NCBI GenBank assembly: GCA_013146195.2
Contig: CM028380.1
Location: forward strand, 83,299,142-83,363,141
Source of the DNA: Codonopsis lanceolata
Lineage: Eukaryota > Streptophyta > Magnoliopsida > Asterales > Campanulaceae
Direction of reading: 5' to 3'
Length of the DNA stretch: 64,000 nt
Numbering within the stretch: the stretch's first letter is position 1; the number at the start of each line of letters is the position of its first letter. A model generated the notes under the pieces. The model was not told where the DNA came from, did no database searches, and saw only the letters and a list, made by a program, of their open reading frames with translations. Of the stretch, positions 22,913-35,000 are shown in pieces. Position numbers and translations under genes: made by a program.

Positions 22913-23727
22913 ATAACCATGTTGTTATTTAAGACTCACCGGTATGGTTTGACCTTACGGGTTATTACCGCTCTAGTGTTGCTTAAGTCTTTGACTACTA
23001 TCGACTTTTGCGTTATTGAATGAGTTACTACTCTAGGAAAGGTTTAGTAAATGGCTTCATGATCCTAGACTAACGGAGTAGTCTTGGATAGTACATAATG
23101 GACTGATGGTTAAATTGTGACTCTGCTGAATTTCATAAGTGAATATGGAATACTGTGTATATTTTATATGATGACTAAATGCATGATTTCCTACATTGTC
23201 AAGAATTGATTCTTCTACGTGTTTCTATGATATGACTTATGAGTATATTGAATGTATTTGCCTTCATGCCTGATCTGTTCTATAGTTAATGAATTGTGGT
23301 GAACTTGGATTCTACTATTAAGTGGAATTATGAATCAAAATTGAACTAGGCTTGATTTCACAATAATCAACTTAGGCTTCCCTTATATAATTGACTTGGG
23401 ACTTTGAACTAAGATTCCTAAATGGAACGAGAACCTTGCTATGCCTCAAACGAGAACATAGAAAAGAGTCTTGGAACACATATAGTCTTCAAACTCTATT
23501 TGGTTGGAATTTTAGTAAAGACTCAACGGAGTCGAGTTAAGGAACAATTGAACCTTACGAGGATCGTGGTGAGATCCTATGATAATTATATTCCATTTGA
23601 GTAGATTACTAGCTTTTGGGACTTGAATCGAATAGAGTGAACAACTTGACACTTATGATTTAGAGACTCAAATGAGCTCCTATTGTGGTTTTGTGATTAT
23701 TGTAACAATGTGCATAATCGTATGAGT
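22913..23727 (+). repeat. A#3 segment 4
   Basis: Family A LTR sequence matching 16694-17508 of A#2, ending ...CGTATGAGT, where AGT (23725-23727) is the 3-bp target site of the CACTA element. Confidence 0.9.
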
Positions 23728-23930
23728 CACTACAAGAAAACATGGCAATTTCAACATACTATTGCAACATAATTGAATTTAGTTGCAATGTGAAAAGTTT
23801 CCATTGTAAACCAATATCAGCGCGCATCCATTTTGGGGGAATAAAAAGAGGGAAGAATGGCGCCTAAATGCAACAATTTTTGCAACAAGTTTTGGTTATT
23901 ATTTTTTTAAAATTGCAAGTGCTAACTGAA
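23728..23930 (+). repeat. CACTA left terminal and subterminal repeats
   Basis: The terminal inverted repeat is followed by clustered TTGCAAC/GTTGCAA-type words (for example ATTGCAACATA, TAGTTGCAATG, TTTGCAACAAG). A low-GC transcribed-leader-like region follows to about 24150. Confidence 0.85.
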
Positions 23931-24147
23931 ACTACGTAGTATTATTTGGCTGCAATAGAAAAACCTAACCTAAATTAAAACCCTCAATCAGAATTCAATT
24001 CTTCTTTCTCTCTCATCCTCTTGTGCGACCTCTTACCTCCGGCCATCTCTTCATCGTTTCTTTCCGGTAGCCACACCACATGCCGTCTAACTCATCCTCA
24101 CTCTCGGATTTGAAGCTGCTCTAGCCTGAGTTCGGTCAATTGTGCTC

Positions 24148-24192
<45 letters not shown>

Positions 24193-25051
24193 AAACAAGG
24201 TATTCTTCTCTCTCTATCTACAACTTTGTAAAAGGAAGAATCCTTCTATTTTTTGGGGGTAATTTTGTATAGTTTCTATTTCATCGAATATTTGTTGGTC
24301 TCCGTTGCGCACCCATTCACAAAATATGGTGTTCTCATATTTGTTTCTATTTTTCTAAAGTCATTTTCATTGTTGACACATGATAATTGATGACTATGTT
24401 ATTTATTTTTTAGTCTTTTTCTTGCACTGGTAATTTGGAGCAATAAGAATTACTTCTTATTATTTTTTGTTTGGAATTGCTTATACTTACTGGATTAGTT
24501 TTTTATTCTTCTATGCCAGGATTACCCTGTAAAATGTAAATTTAACTTTATCATGGTGTAGTACATAGATATGACTGTGGAAGATTTCTGTATTCTCTTT
24601 TATGTATTTTTGAGTTGTGGTATCCGAATTGTGGTATTGGGTTGTTGCTGGTAACTATGATTTAGTGGTTTATTTGACTTCATTGTGGATAAATATGGTT
24701 TTTTCTTTTGGTTTTTCCATGGAAAATATTCAAGAGTCAACTTTTAGCCTAGTGAATCAAGTATAATTTAGGCAGAAAGGGATGCTCATTAAGGGACTTA
24801 GATGCGGTTATCTTTCTTGAATTGAGATAGGCGAGTAATTGTCCTAATTAGTTTCACTTTCATAGTAGGCAAAAACTTAGGTAAGCCGGTCTTACTATTG
24901 AAGTGAAAATATTTCCATTTAAAAGAAGTATTGAGGATAAAGTCTAGGCATCATGTGAATTAGTGTTAAAATGTTAGTCTACACATTTTGGATGCTTTGT
25001 TGTCGTGTATGTTTTTAGGTTTTATATTTACTTTATATAAGTTAGAGTTGC
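23931..25051 (+). other. CACTA left interior, no coding gene seen
   Basis: Pyrimidine-rich leader-like sequence with a (CT)20 tract at 24149-24188 and CAAGGTATTC just after it, which could be a splice donor. The rest is AT-rich and intron-like up to the family B target site GTTGC (25047-25051). No open frame worth calling. Confidence 0.5.
24149..24188 (+). repeat. (CT)n microsatellite
   Basis: About 20 CT units in the leader-like left part of the CACTA element. Confidence 0.95.
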
Positions 25052-26063
25052 TGTGACACCCCGCTCCTTCGTTATCTCGGTTTGCGTGCTATACTTGCAC
25101 TTCTTCCTTTGTTGACTGCATGCTTGGTTTGCGAGAGGGTCTAGATGTGTTTGAGAGACCATATTAAGACCAAAACATTATTAAGAGACTTCATATAGTT
25201 GTTGACTTGCTAAAGTCACAAGTCGTGACTCGACGATAGTCGGAATGCGACGCGATTGAGGGTTTACTTGCGTTTTGTGTCTGTGACCTCGGTTTGGGTC
25301 CTAGACCTCTTTTAGATGGTTTATTAACATGTTTAGATGCATTAGACTTCAAGTTGGAGGTGTTCCTTAAGTCTATCGATGAATTGGAAGTTTTGGAGAT
25401 AGCGTTCGTCTCTATCGCGTAGTTTGGGAATCGAGTCGCGTAATCGTCTCTCCTTTGGGATTCTTATTTCCCTAGTTGTTATTAGGCTTTCTAGAAGTAT
25501 TTAAGCTTCTTCTTTAGCCCTTAGACTTGTCTTAAAAGTCTCCTTTCGTTGCTCGTTCGATTGCGAGTTCATTCGTCGTTCCGGTTGCACGTTGTTGCAC
25601 CCCTTCCCGGTTTCGCTCCGAGTTGTTTCGGGAGTTGTTCGGGTGTGTTTTAGACTTGTTTTGAGTTGGGTTAGACCCTAGAATGGTTGCCCATAAGTTT
25701 GGGACCATTTAGAACATGTTTGGACCAAGTTTTGGAGGTTCGAGGCCGAGGCGCCACCTTGTGAGCGCCCGCCTCAAGTCTTGAGCATTATTATGCCAGG
25801 CGGCCGCATGGAGAGGAGTGAGGCGCCCGCCTCAACCTCAGGATGCTGTTACGGGATTTTTGCCCTGTTTTGAGTTTGGACGAATTATACCTATTCTACC
25901 CTCATTAAACCCCCTCTAAACCCTTCCTAACCTCTCATACTTAACCCTAAACATGTCCTAACATTAATTGGAAGTTAATTAAAGTTAGATTAGTGATTGA
26001 TTAGTCCTAATCTCTACTAATTGTACTTGGGAAAAGTCTATTGTGCCCTTATTGTTGTGGAAG

Positions 26064-26071
26064 TATAAATA
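26064..26071 (+). promoter_or_regulatory. TATA box of family B solo LTR
   Basis: TATAAATA in the context GGAAGTATAAATAGCC. The same box is conserved on the minus strand at 34972-34979 and 39876-39883 in the paired LTRs. Confidence 0.7.
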
Positions 26072-26674
26072 GCCTAACCTCTTCCCAATTCAGCCAAACC
26101 CTCTTCATTTCTCATCCTCCACATACGTATTATAGAGAGAGAGAGTCCAAGGGAGATTTCAAGCCCTAGCTTCTTCTCTCTTCGATCCAAGACGATCCAC
26201 CCACCCGATTTCCTTCAAACTTCGGAATCTTGAAGCCCTCGACGAGTAGAACAACTTCACCGATCGGATTTGTGTTCTCTTGAGTTTTCACTCAAGCTAG
26301 GTAAGTTACTCCCTTTTGATTTTGGTTCATTGGCCCTAAGGAAAACAACTTGTATGCTATTTGTGGGCAATGAACACTTGTTATGTTTTGTATGCCCAAT
26401 TTGGGGATTTTTGGAAGTATGAATTTGTTAGGAGCATTTGTAGAGTGATTTCTATGATTGTTGAATATGTTATTACTCTTCATTTTGTGTTTCTAGGCTT
26501 ATGAGCATGCTAGAAATCATGCCTATATGCTATTTGGGTTTATTGTGGAATTATGCCTATGATTGGGGCTTTGGATGTATGAACTCACATGATATCATGA
26601 GTAGGAACATTTAAGTGGGATTATGAGATTTATGAAATGGGTTTTGATTTATGTTGGGTTTTTGTTGTGAATTT

Positions 26675-27060
26675 TAGGGCTTGAGAATTTAAGCCCGAAT
26701 TATCGGATATATTGTTGTTAAATAAAGTGAGTATTAATGTTGACATGGATGAAAGGTTTAAGAATGAAACTTAGTGTTTAGACTCTACGGAGTCGTAATG
26801 GGTTCAATATTGTGTTAACGAACTCGGGTTGAAGTCCTACGTCATTTGGGTTTCGTTGACTATGTCTATGATGAATTCTTGGATTTTAGGCTTGGGAAAT
26901 AAGCCCGGATTAATTTTGGGATAATTTCTATAAACTTGAATGATGTGCTAAGTTTGGGTTGTATGAAATGTGTATTTAATGAAATGCGATATTAAGACTC
27001 AATAGAGTTGTTATAGGTTCAATATTATGTTGGTGAGCCTTAGGTTAAAATCCTTGATGT
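26675..27060 (+). repeat. Two diverged ~190-bp direct repeats in family B LTR
   Basis: Unit 1 (about 26675-26868) and unit 2 (about 26882-27060) share the order: a TTAGGCTTGRGAAT-like word, AAGCCCGRATTA, GACTCWAYRGAGT, and GGTTCAATATTRTGTTRRYGA. In the minus-strand copies the same paired arrangement appears at about 33980-34400. Confidence 0.65.
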
Positions 27061-29014
27061 TCGGGTTGGGTTGGTTTTGACTGTGAGTACCCGAGCATCT
27101 CGAATTGTGTCCCATTTGTGACACCCATGATATAGAAGCTTATTGGGGATTTAATTAGAGCGTGCTCGTAGAGCACGGGGCATTAGAGATCAACCTATGA
27201 TCTCGTATTACTTTAAGAAATGATTATTTGAATGAGTTCTCTCTTAGGGAATTTGGTCGCGTGCACATGAAAGCACTTGCGAGAATAGGACTACGGCTTA
27301 GTTTTGGTAGCCTTGAGATTGGTTTGAGAATGTCGAGTATGTATGACAATTGGGACTATGGTTGAGTCCGGTGTACCTTTAAGCAAAGCTAAAATGCTAA
27401 GTCTTGATTTATGATTGTTCTTAGACTAAAGTAATAGTCTTTGGTTTAAACCCGAATAGAGGGCTATAGTAGACCTCACATTGTGATTTCTTGAGCTTAT
27501 ATGCTACGTTTGATTGGGTTGTGACTTGAGGGTTATGAATACCTCAATAGGTGGTTCTCGGACTAAACGGATAGGTTGGTTGGATTTGTTAAGTGTGTAC
27601 AATATGTGCATTGTTAATTTGGTGTGTAGAACTTTATGTCCTACATGATTTGATATGTCCGCTATGATCGGTCTTGGTTCTTGTTGAGCATGAGAGTAAT
27701 TATCTACTTGTGCATTTCATAAAAGCCCAGCTGGCATTACTTGGATTTGGTTTTCATGTCAGGGTAGGACGATACATCGTCTATACGAATCGTAAGATTC
27801 GTATTCGCTATGGATCGCCGTACCTGGGACCTCACACACCCCTCCATTGTGGGCCGCAATGGGGAAGTAGCCCCTCTGCCGTATCAATAAGTGCCGCATT
27901 GGCTTGCTAATGATATCGAGTAGAAACTCGATGAAAGTCGATGAATTCACAAACATCGGTGGCACGAACTAGTAACATTGTGTATTGCAGGAGCAACACA
28001 ACGGAGCTATTTGGGTATCTTCTCTATCCCTTATGTGGCTTACTATGAGCACTTATATGAAAGACAATGTGCTATATGTTTTATGAAGTTTATGTTACTC
28101 GATGACTTAATACCGGTTTATTGTTGGTATACGATTTAGATGCCATGAGTTTATATATGCTTGTGCATTATGCCATGCCACGACATGCTATGCCATACAT
28201 TTGCATTTAGTAACTTACTGGGTCATTATGACTCATTTCGTGTGTTTGTTTTCCTTAGTTTTGCAGTGATCCCGTTAGTACGCGTGGCGGCTTCGGATAG
28301 TGATTCCTAGAAGGTGGTCTCCCGGGCTTTAAGCTTGGATTTAATATTATTATGTTATGTATGAGAAAGCGAATGTAAAGTTATGTAGACTTTACTTGGG
28401 TAGATTATGTTAGTACTTTCTTATTGTATTATTTTGGTAGCCGACTCGTTTGGTCGGTTGTATCTTTTAGAAGTTATTCCCTTGTTATTTCGAGCATGCT
28501 TTAGCTCACTCATCCTAGTATTGTTGGTATTGTCATCTCCGACGACGTTAGTCGTGAGACTTGGGTTTAGTTGTTAGAATTTGAATATCTTGTTCCTTTA
28601 GTTGATTTATTCCTCCGGCATGTTAGCCGTTGAGTTGTTGTTTATCAGGTTGGGTTCTTGTTGCTTCGCCGGCCTTAGGTTGCCGATGGTTTGTTGTACG
28701 TGCGCAATGTTGCGTCACGCGAGTCGTAGATTTGTCGAGAGATAGTCGTCTCTCAGCCTTGTATTCCTTGGTTTATAATTATAGGCTTTGGTCCCACCTA
28801 TCAAGCTTGGGTTCACTTATGATTCGCTTCCGCAGATTTTAGTTTTTGGTTATTCGGTTTTGCCGTTATGGCTTTACATCCCTGTTTAGAGTTGTGGGTT
28901 CAACTCTTGACTCGCACCACTACGCTTAGCGGGTGCTTGTCCGTCTTTTATCTTGTCTTGGCGGCACGACCTTGGGATTCCGCATTGGAGTCCGGGTCGG
29001 GTCGTGACAGTTGC

Positions 29015-29839
29015 CGTCATAATTTTATCTATGATAATGTCTATTTTTTATCACTATTTAAGGTGCATTGTGTCAACTAAAAGAATATAATTATAAAATA
29101 TGTCTGGAAAAAATTCCATCATATTTTCTCTTGTGATTAGAAATTAACCCTCATCGGTTTTCGTCCCTCCTACCAAACAGAGCATTGTGTATAACATGAG
29201 TTTTTTAAGGTCCAATGGTTTGAGATATTAAAGAAGCAAATGGATGGAAGTCCCAATTTTTTTTTTGTATAAACAAGGATCAAGTATGGGGTTCCAGTTT
29301 CCAAGCACAATCCTGCACCCACCCTAACTTGTACAGGTTGGAGGTAAACACAAGAACCAATTAGAAAAAGCAAACTTAGTCAGCCCATAATCAGAGATGA
29401 ATTTCAATTCATTTACTACTATATACTCCATAATAGATCAGATCAAGTTAGTAGTTAAGACTTAAAGAGGGTAAATTTAATAGGACCCAACATTTTAGGA
29501 ATCTTATAGATATTGATTATTAATTAAATAATGACTTCACTCCATTACACTCCACATCAACAAAGTAGTTGTCCTAACTCCTAAGATTAAACATAGTAGT
29601 AACTGTACTATAATAAAATTATTGGAGTAGTTTGTTTGTTTTTGACTAAGACAAGATCACAAGGCGAAGTTCTTCTGCCATGTATGAGATACCCACCAAT
29701 GCCATTGCTCTGCTTGCTCACTCCTATTGTCAAGCAATCCTTTCCATTGATGAACTTCTCCACAAATCTTTTTGTGCCACTCCCCACACACAAGCTGCAT
29801 CATAATATGTGGGGCCTCCATCCCCCATAACAAATTTGA
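29015..29839. other. CACTA interior, no gene recognised
   Basis: AT-rich interior after the family B solo LTR. A short minus-strand open stretch (about 29640-29830) adjoins the captured polymerase fragment and may be more of that transduplicate, but I cannot match it to any protein. Confidence 0.4.
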
Positions 29840-30453
29840 TTAGATATTTGAACAAACATAATTGATTCCAAATCTCTAAATGGGTTATCTTTAAAATCAA
29901 ATATTCTTTTTCAGATGTCTTGAACATTATATCTTCTATAGCTTTTACCAGTCGCCTCTGAATATAACCAGCTAGTCTCAGATGTTTTAACAGTTGTATC
30001 AATCAAATCTTCTCTTCTATCCATTGCGTGAAAAAAAAATCTTGTGGTGTCAGCCCTCTCAAGTAAGAGTTCTCCTCAAAACCACGACTTAATTTCAGGT
30101 CCATAATCATCCTTGGTGAATTTTGGAAGAGTATGATACATGAAGCCATATGGAATTCTCTTAACCTCGACATTTTGCTGCCCTACACAAGCAGTCATAT
30201 GTGATATATTGATGAAACTTCATTTGGACCCTGCTATGATAATTGCCTTTAGATTGTTACTTTATGATTAACTCTTCTGCGCACTACTTCCTGCAGCCTC
30301 CTTCAACCCCTATACAAAGTTGCATGTTAGTAAATTTACCGAGTGAGTAGTTTAATCTTACAAGAAAAAGTTCAATAAATTTGCTAACCTGATTCACTTT
30401 GTTTTCAAAGGATTCCATTATAGTCTGACCAGTTTCTGGTTCCAACTTTTTAT
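29840..30453 (-). pseudogene. NRPB1: Captured fragment of RNA polymerase II largest subunit gene
   Basis: Minus-strand piece of RPB1/NRPB1. Exon 1 (30453-30389, after a TTGCAG acceptor, ending CAG|GTTAGC) reads KKLEPETGQTIMESFENK. Exon 2 starts at 30309 after a TAG acceptor and reads AAGSSAQKS, SNNLKAI, SFINISHMTACVGQQN, KRIPYGF, PKFTKDDYGPE, NSYLRGLTPQ, FFHAMDRRED, VKTSE and AGYIQRRLVKAIEDIM. In known RPB1 these run through the funnel region into the bridge helix by the polymerase active site. Matching fades after EDIM (about 29900); a GDGG-like remnant may extend to 29840. Stops replace codons in NLKA and GSKGSF, and a T-run shifts the frame near 30030. The retained intron shows DNA-level capture. 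No function is expected. Confidence 0.9.
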
Positions 30454-31315
30454 CTGCAATGAGGAGAAAGATCATCGGGTGAGATTTATTTCCTATTCCT
30501 TGAGCTGATATGATAATATATAAAGATTAAGAATGGTTCTATGAATATCATTTTGAAATCTGTAATCTTTCCCATAAAGAACATATCATTAAAGTTTGAG
30601 AAGTGTTTCTCCCCCCTCCTCATTCTCTCCTTTGTGTAGGTTCCTGATGAAACAACTACCAAGTACACAGCTTGCAGGGCTGATTTTGGAGCTTTTTGTG
30701 AAGGGTAAGCATTTATTTATTATTTCCATTGCATGAAATTTTGAAATAGACAGAATTGTCCCAAAATATGAGAGGCACATCAGCAAACCAGGTGTAGATG
30801 AAACCGAATGGTCTGGAAGTTGGAAAAGGGTTTTTTTTTTTATGTTAAAGAATTGTGGCTCAAATCACTAAACAATCTAATCACATACCAAAACATAGCA
30901 AAAACCATTAAAGTTCAGCAACATAACCCTCTAATATGTCAATACAAAGAGTACAAACACAATGGCCTAAAAATCAGAACTAGATTACAAAGTTAGAATC
31001 GTGCCTTTGCAACTTGGGGAAATCAACTTGTGCCTCTGCAATGTGGAGTAATTAACTATGAGATACACACACACATAGCATTCTCTTTCTGTGATTTTCA
31101 TTAATAATGTCTGCAATTTCCGATGTCTAATAGAACCATTAGGGATCTATGCATGTGCTTATTGGTCTGTTTCATGCTTGTCTAAAAGAAACTTTTTGAC
31201 GATAATCTGACTGGATCGAGATTTCTTATAGCAACCTGCAATATCTGCACTTTCATTTCACCTATGGTTTTTTATTCAGTTATGAGTTACTTACTATTGT
31301 AAGTACCTGTTTTAG
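30454..31315. other. CACTA interior, no gene recognised
   Basis: AT-rich. A short exon-like open stretch with flanking splice-like signals lies near 30640-30703 (after GTGTAG, before GGTAAGC), reading VPDETTTKYTACRADFG in one frame. I do not recognise it. Nothing else stands out. Confidence 0.35.
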
Positions 31316-32030
31316 AGCAGTATCACCCGGATATGAACAAACCCCTGGAGCAGAAGAAAAGTTTAAAGATATAAGTGTTGCCTATGAGGTAAACCCCATT
31401 GCTTCCCCAAGAGTACACTATAAAAATTGTTGTGTTCATTCTTCTGCACTCCACAATCAATAACATACTGGATTCACTAATGTTGTCTGATTGTGTTTTC
31501 ATTTATCTAGCTAGAACCTGCACTATATTCCACTTCTCATTCAATCAGAATGTGTTGTGTGCTTATAAAATGGTAGATCAATTTTAGCCCTACTCAGTAG
31601 AATTTATTAACATCAGATTAACATTTCATGGTTTTTGTGGTTAGATCCTATCATATGAAGATAAAATATTTCTATATGATCGCTTTGGTGAGGATGGGTT
31701 AGAAGGGCAGTACGATGAACCCGATGGTGGACCAGATGAGGTAATATCGTAATGTTTTCTGCAACATCTTGAATGTCAAAATTGTTTGATTTTTCCTTAT
31801 TTCAAAATCCATATTCTCCAGGTCTTCTTGTAGTGTGTGGATGTTGTGGATTTAATAACAAATGCTTTATTGCTTTTATTTGTTCAGTTTGAACATTTAA
31901 TTATACTTGATCTCTATTGAAAGATGTGTCTTTGATCTAAATGCTCTTTTTGTTATTTAAAATGCAAATTGAAAAGTTACTTACAATATCTTTTTTTTTA
32001 TAAATATTTTAGGAGGATTTTACTGCTTAA
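31316..32030 (+). pseudogene. Captured fragment of a DnaJ (J-domain) gene
   Basis: Three exon-like pieces with GT/AG borders: about 31316-31388, 31645-31740 and 32013-32030. The first holds YHPDMNK, including the diagnostic HPD tripeptide, then after a frameshift in a C-run PGAEEKFKDISVAYE. The second reads LSYEDKIFLYDRFGEDG and ends DEPDGGPDE. This is the second half of a J domain and matches plant organellar DnaJ proteins (pattern YHPD-NK-PGAEEKFKEIS-AYEVLSD--KR--YDRFGE-GL). The last piece ends in TAA after five codons. Helices I and II of the J domain and the rest of the protein are absent. Introns are retained, so this too was captured as DNA. No function expected; homologous transcripts or small RNAs could arise. 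Confidence 0.88.
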
Positions 32031-32043
32031 AAGAAAGGTGATG

Positions 32044-35000
32044 TGTGACAGCCCGACCCGAACCCCAATGCGGAATCCCAAGGTCGTGCCGCCAAGACAA
32101 GCTAAAAGACGAACAAGCACCCGCTAAGCGTAGTAGTGCAAGTCCAGAGTTGAACCAACAATGCTAAACAAGAATGAAAAGCCATAACGGCAAAACCGAA
32201 TAACCAAAAACTAAAAATCTGCGGAAGCAAATCATAAGTGGGACCAAAGCCTATATTTGTAAACTAAGGAATACAAGGCTGAGAGACGACTATCCCTCGA
32301 CAAATCTACGACTCGCGTGACGCAACATTGCGCACGTACAACAACCATCGGCAACCTAAGGCCGGCGAAGCAACAAGAACCCAACCTGATAAACAACAAC
32401 TCAACGGCTAAAACATGCCGGATGAACAATTCTACTAAAAGAACAAGATATTCAAATCCTAACAATTAAACCCAAGTCTCACGACTAACGTCGGAGATGA
32501 CAATACCAACAATAATAGGATGAATAAGCTAGAGCATACTCGAAATAACAAGGGAATAACTTCTAAAAGATACAACAGTTCGACCAAGCAAGTCGGCTCC
32601 CAAAATAATACAATAACAGAATACTAACATAAACTACCCAAGTAAAGTCTACGTAACTTTACATTCGTGTCTCACAAATACATAATAACAGTAATGATAA
32701 TAAAACCCAAGCTTAAAGCCCGGAAGACCACCTTCTAGGAATCACTATCCGGAGTCGCCACGCGTACTAACGGGATCACTGCAAAACTAAGGAAAACAAA
32801 CACACGGAATGAGTCATAATGACCCAGTAAGTTACTAAATGCAAATGTATGGCATAGCATATCGTGGCATGGCATAATGCACCAACATATATATAATCAT
32901 GGTATCTTTATAGTCTACCCATAATAAACTTGTATCATGTCATCACGTAACATAAACTTCATAAACCATATAGCACGTTTTCTTTCATATAAGTGCTTAT
33001 ACATAAGCACGTAAAATCAGGACCTGGGCCAAGCCCTCAATATTTAACCAAGACCTGGGCCTAGCCCTTCAAATGATCATAAACTGGGTTTCATTCCTCA
33101 AATGATCATAACTCACCAGTTTTCTTTAATGAGTTCCGCGTTACATTCATCCACCCTGGGATGAGGAATGGGAGCTCGATATTAGGCTAGGAGCCGCTAA
33201 TACGAGACCACATCCCACTATCGGCCAAATAGTGAGGAGAAGGGTACCAATGCGGCGATTCATAGCGAATGTTTCCAAAGGCCATGAATCGTCCCATTGC
33301 CGACAAAACGACCAAGACGCCAGCTGGACTAAAAATCAAGATGCTCAAGTAGATTATTTACTTGTATAAACCAATAAGGACCAAGTTCAATACAAAAGAA
33401 CTTATTAATCCAAGTAGGTCATAATGCTCTACAAAACCCAATAAACAATGCACACAATTGTACACACTTAACATATCCAACTAACTTGTAAGTTTAGTTC
33501 AAAAACCACATATTGAGGTATTCACAATCCTCAAGTCATCACCAATTACAAGAACAGCATATTAGCTCAACAAATCACAATATGAGGTCTACTATAGTCC
33601 TCTACTCAAGATTAAATCAAAGACTACTACTTAGTCTAAGAACCACCACAAATCAAGGCTTAGCATTAAGCTTCACTTAAAGGCACACCGGACTTAGCCA
33701 AAGTCCCGCTCGTCATTTATAGTCGTCATCCTCAAGACCCATCTCATGAATGACAAGACTACCCTGTAGTCTAAATCCGCAAGTATTTTCATATCCTCGC
33801 GACTAAATTCCTTATAGTGGACTCATCCAATAATCAATATTAAATGGTACTCGAGACCAAGGGTTGGTCTCTAATACACCGTGCTTTACAAGCACGTTCT
33901 AACAAACTCCCAATAGGTCTCTATAACATGAGTGTCCCAATTGGACACAACGAGATACTCGGGAGCGCACAAACCTAAGCAAACGAGACCCGAACATCGT
34001 AGGGTTTCAACCAAAGGCTTGTTATCACATTATTGACCTCACAATGACTCCGTTGAGTCTTAATTCTACATTCCATTCTTTACGTGTTTCATAGCCCCAC
34101 AATTAAACATTTCATTCATATATACTACAAAATCCCAAAATTCATTCGGGCTTGATTCCCAAGCCTAACGACCCAAAACTCATTATAATCATAGCCAAAC
34201 GAAACCCAAATGTTGTAGGATTTCGGCCGAGTTCTTTAACACATTATTGGACTTATTTCGACTGGTTGAGTCTAGAGGCTAGGTTTCATTATTTACATAA
34301 TTCATCAACCCCATCATAATTCATCCTCTTCACTTCATAACAATTTCCAAAGTAATTTGGACTTGATTCCCAAGCCCTAAAATTCACAAAATCTTAACAA
34401 GGGATAACCCATTTCTCCCAACACAATATCCTTCAAAACATCCTCAAGGCATTAACAAGTTCATAACTCCAAAATTCACAAATTAGGCATATTTCCCCAA
34501 TGAACTCAAATAATATATGGGCATGATTTCTAGCATGCTCATAAGCCTAGAAACACATAATGAAGAGTAATCACACACTTCAACAATCATAAAATTACTC
34601 TACAAATGTTCTTACAAGTTATACTTCCAAAAATCCCCAAAATTGGGCAAACATAGCATAACAAGTGTTCATTGCCCACAAATAGCATATAGATTGTTTT
34701 CCTTAGGGCCAATGAACCAAAATCAAAAGGAAGTAACTTACCTAGCTTGAGTGAAAACTCAAGAGAACACAAATCCGATCGGTGAAGTCGTTCTACTCGT
34801 CGAGGGCTTCAAGATTCCGAAGTTTGAAGGAAATCGGGTGGTTGGATCATCAAGGATCGAAGAGAGAAGAAGCTAGGGCTCAAGAGTCTCCCATGGAGTC
34901 TCTCTCTCTATAATACGTAAGAATGAGAGGAAGAAATGAAGAGATTTCGACAAATGGTAAAGGGGTTTGGGTATTTATACCCCCAATTAAGAAGGGCACA

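Larger units (their letters stand above)
25052..29009 (+). mobile_element. Complete solo LTR of family B
   Basis: 3958-bp LTR, TGTGACACCCCGCTCCTTCG...GGGTCGGGTCGTGACA, flanked by perfect GTTGC duplications (25047-25051; 29010-29014). No internal domain, hence a solo LTR. A GC-rich block with GAGGCGCCCGCCTC-type repeats (about 25740-25860) precedes a TATAAATA box at 26064 and a leader ending CAAGCTAG|GTAAGTTAC. Two diverged direct repeats of about 190 bp lie at 26675-27060. ATGACTCAT lies at 28228. The last 300 bp resemble the end of family A, so A and B are related. Expected role: polymerase II promoter and terminator of a gypsy-type element. Confidence 0.92.

Noticed and set aside
28630..29080. 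Cys/Ser-rich ORFs at the end of the family B LTR (also minus 32232-32465)
   Set aside because: LTR sequence in a chance frame; no start context or domain.
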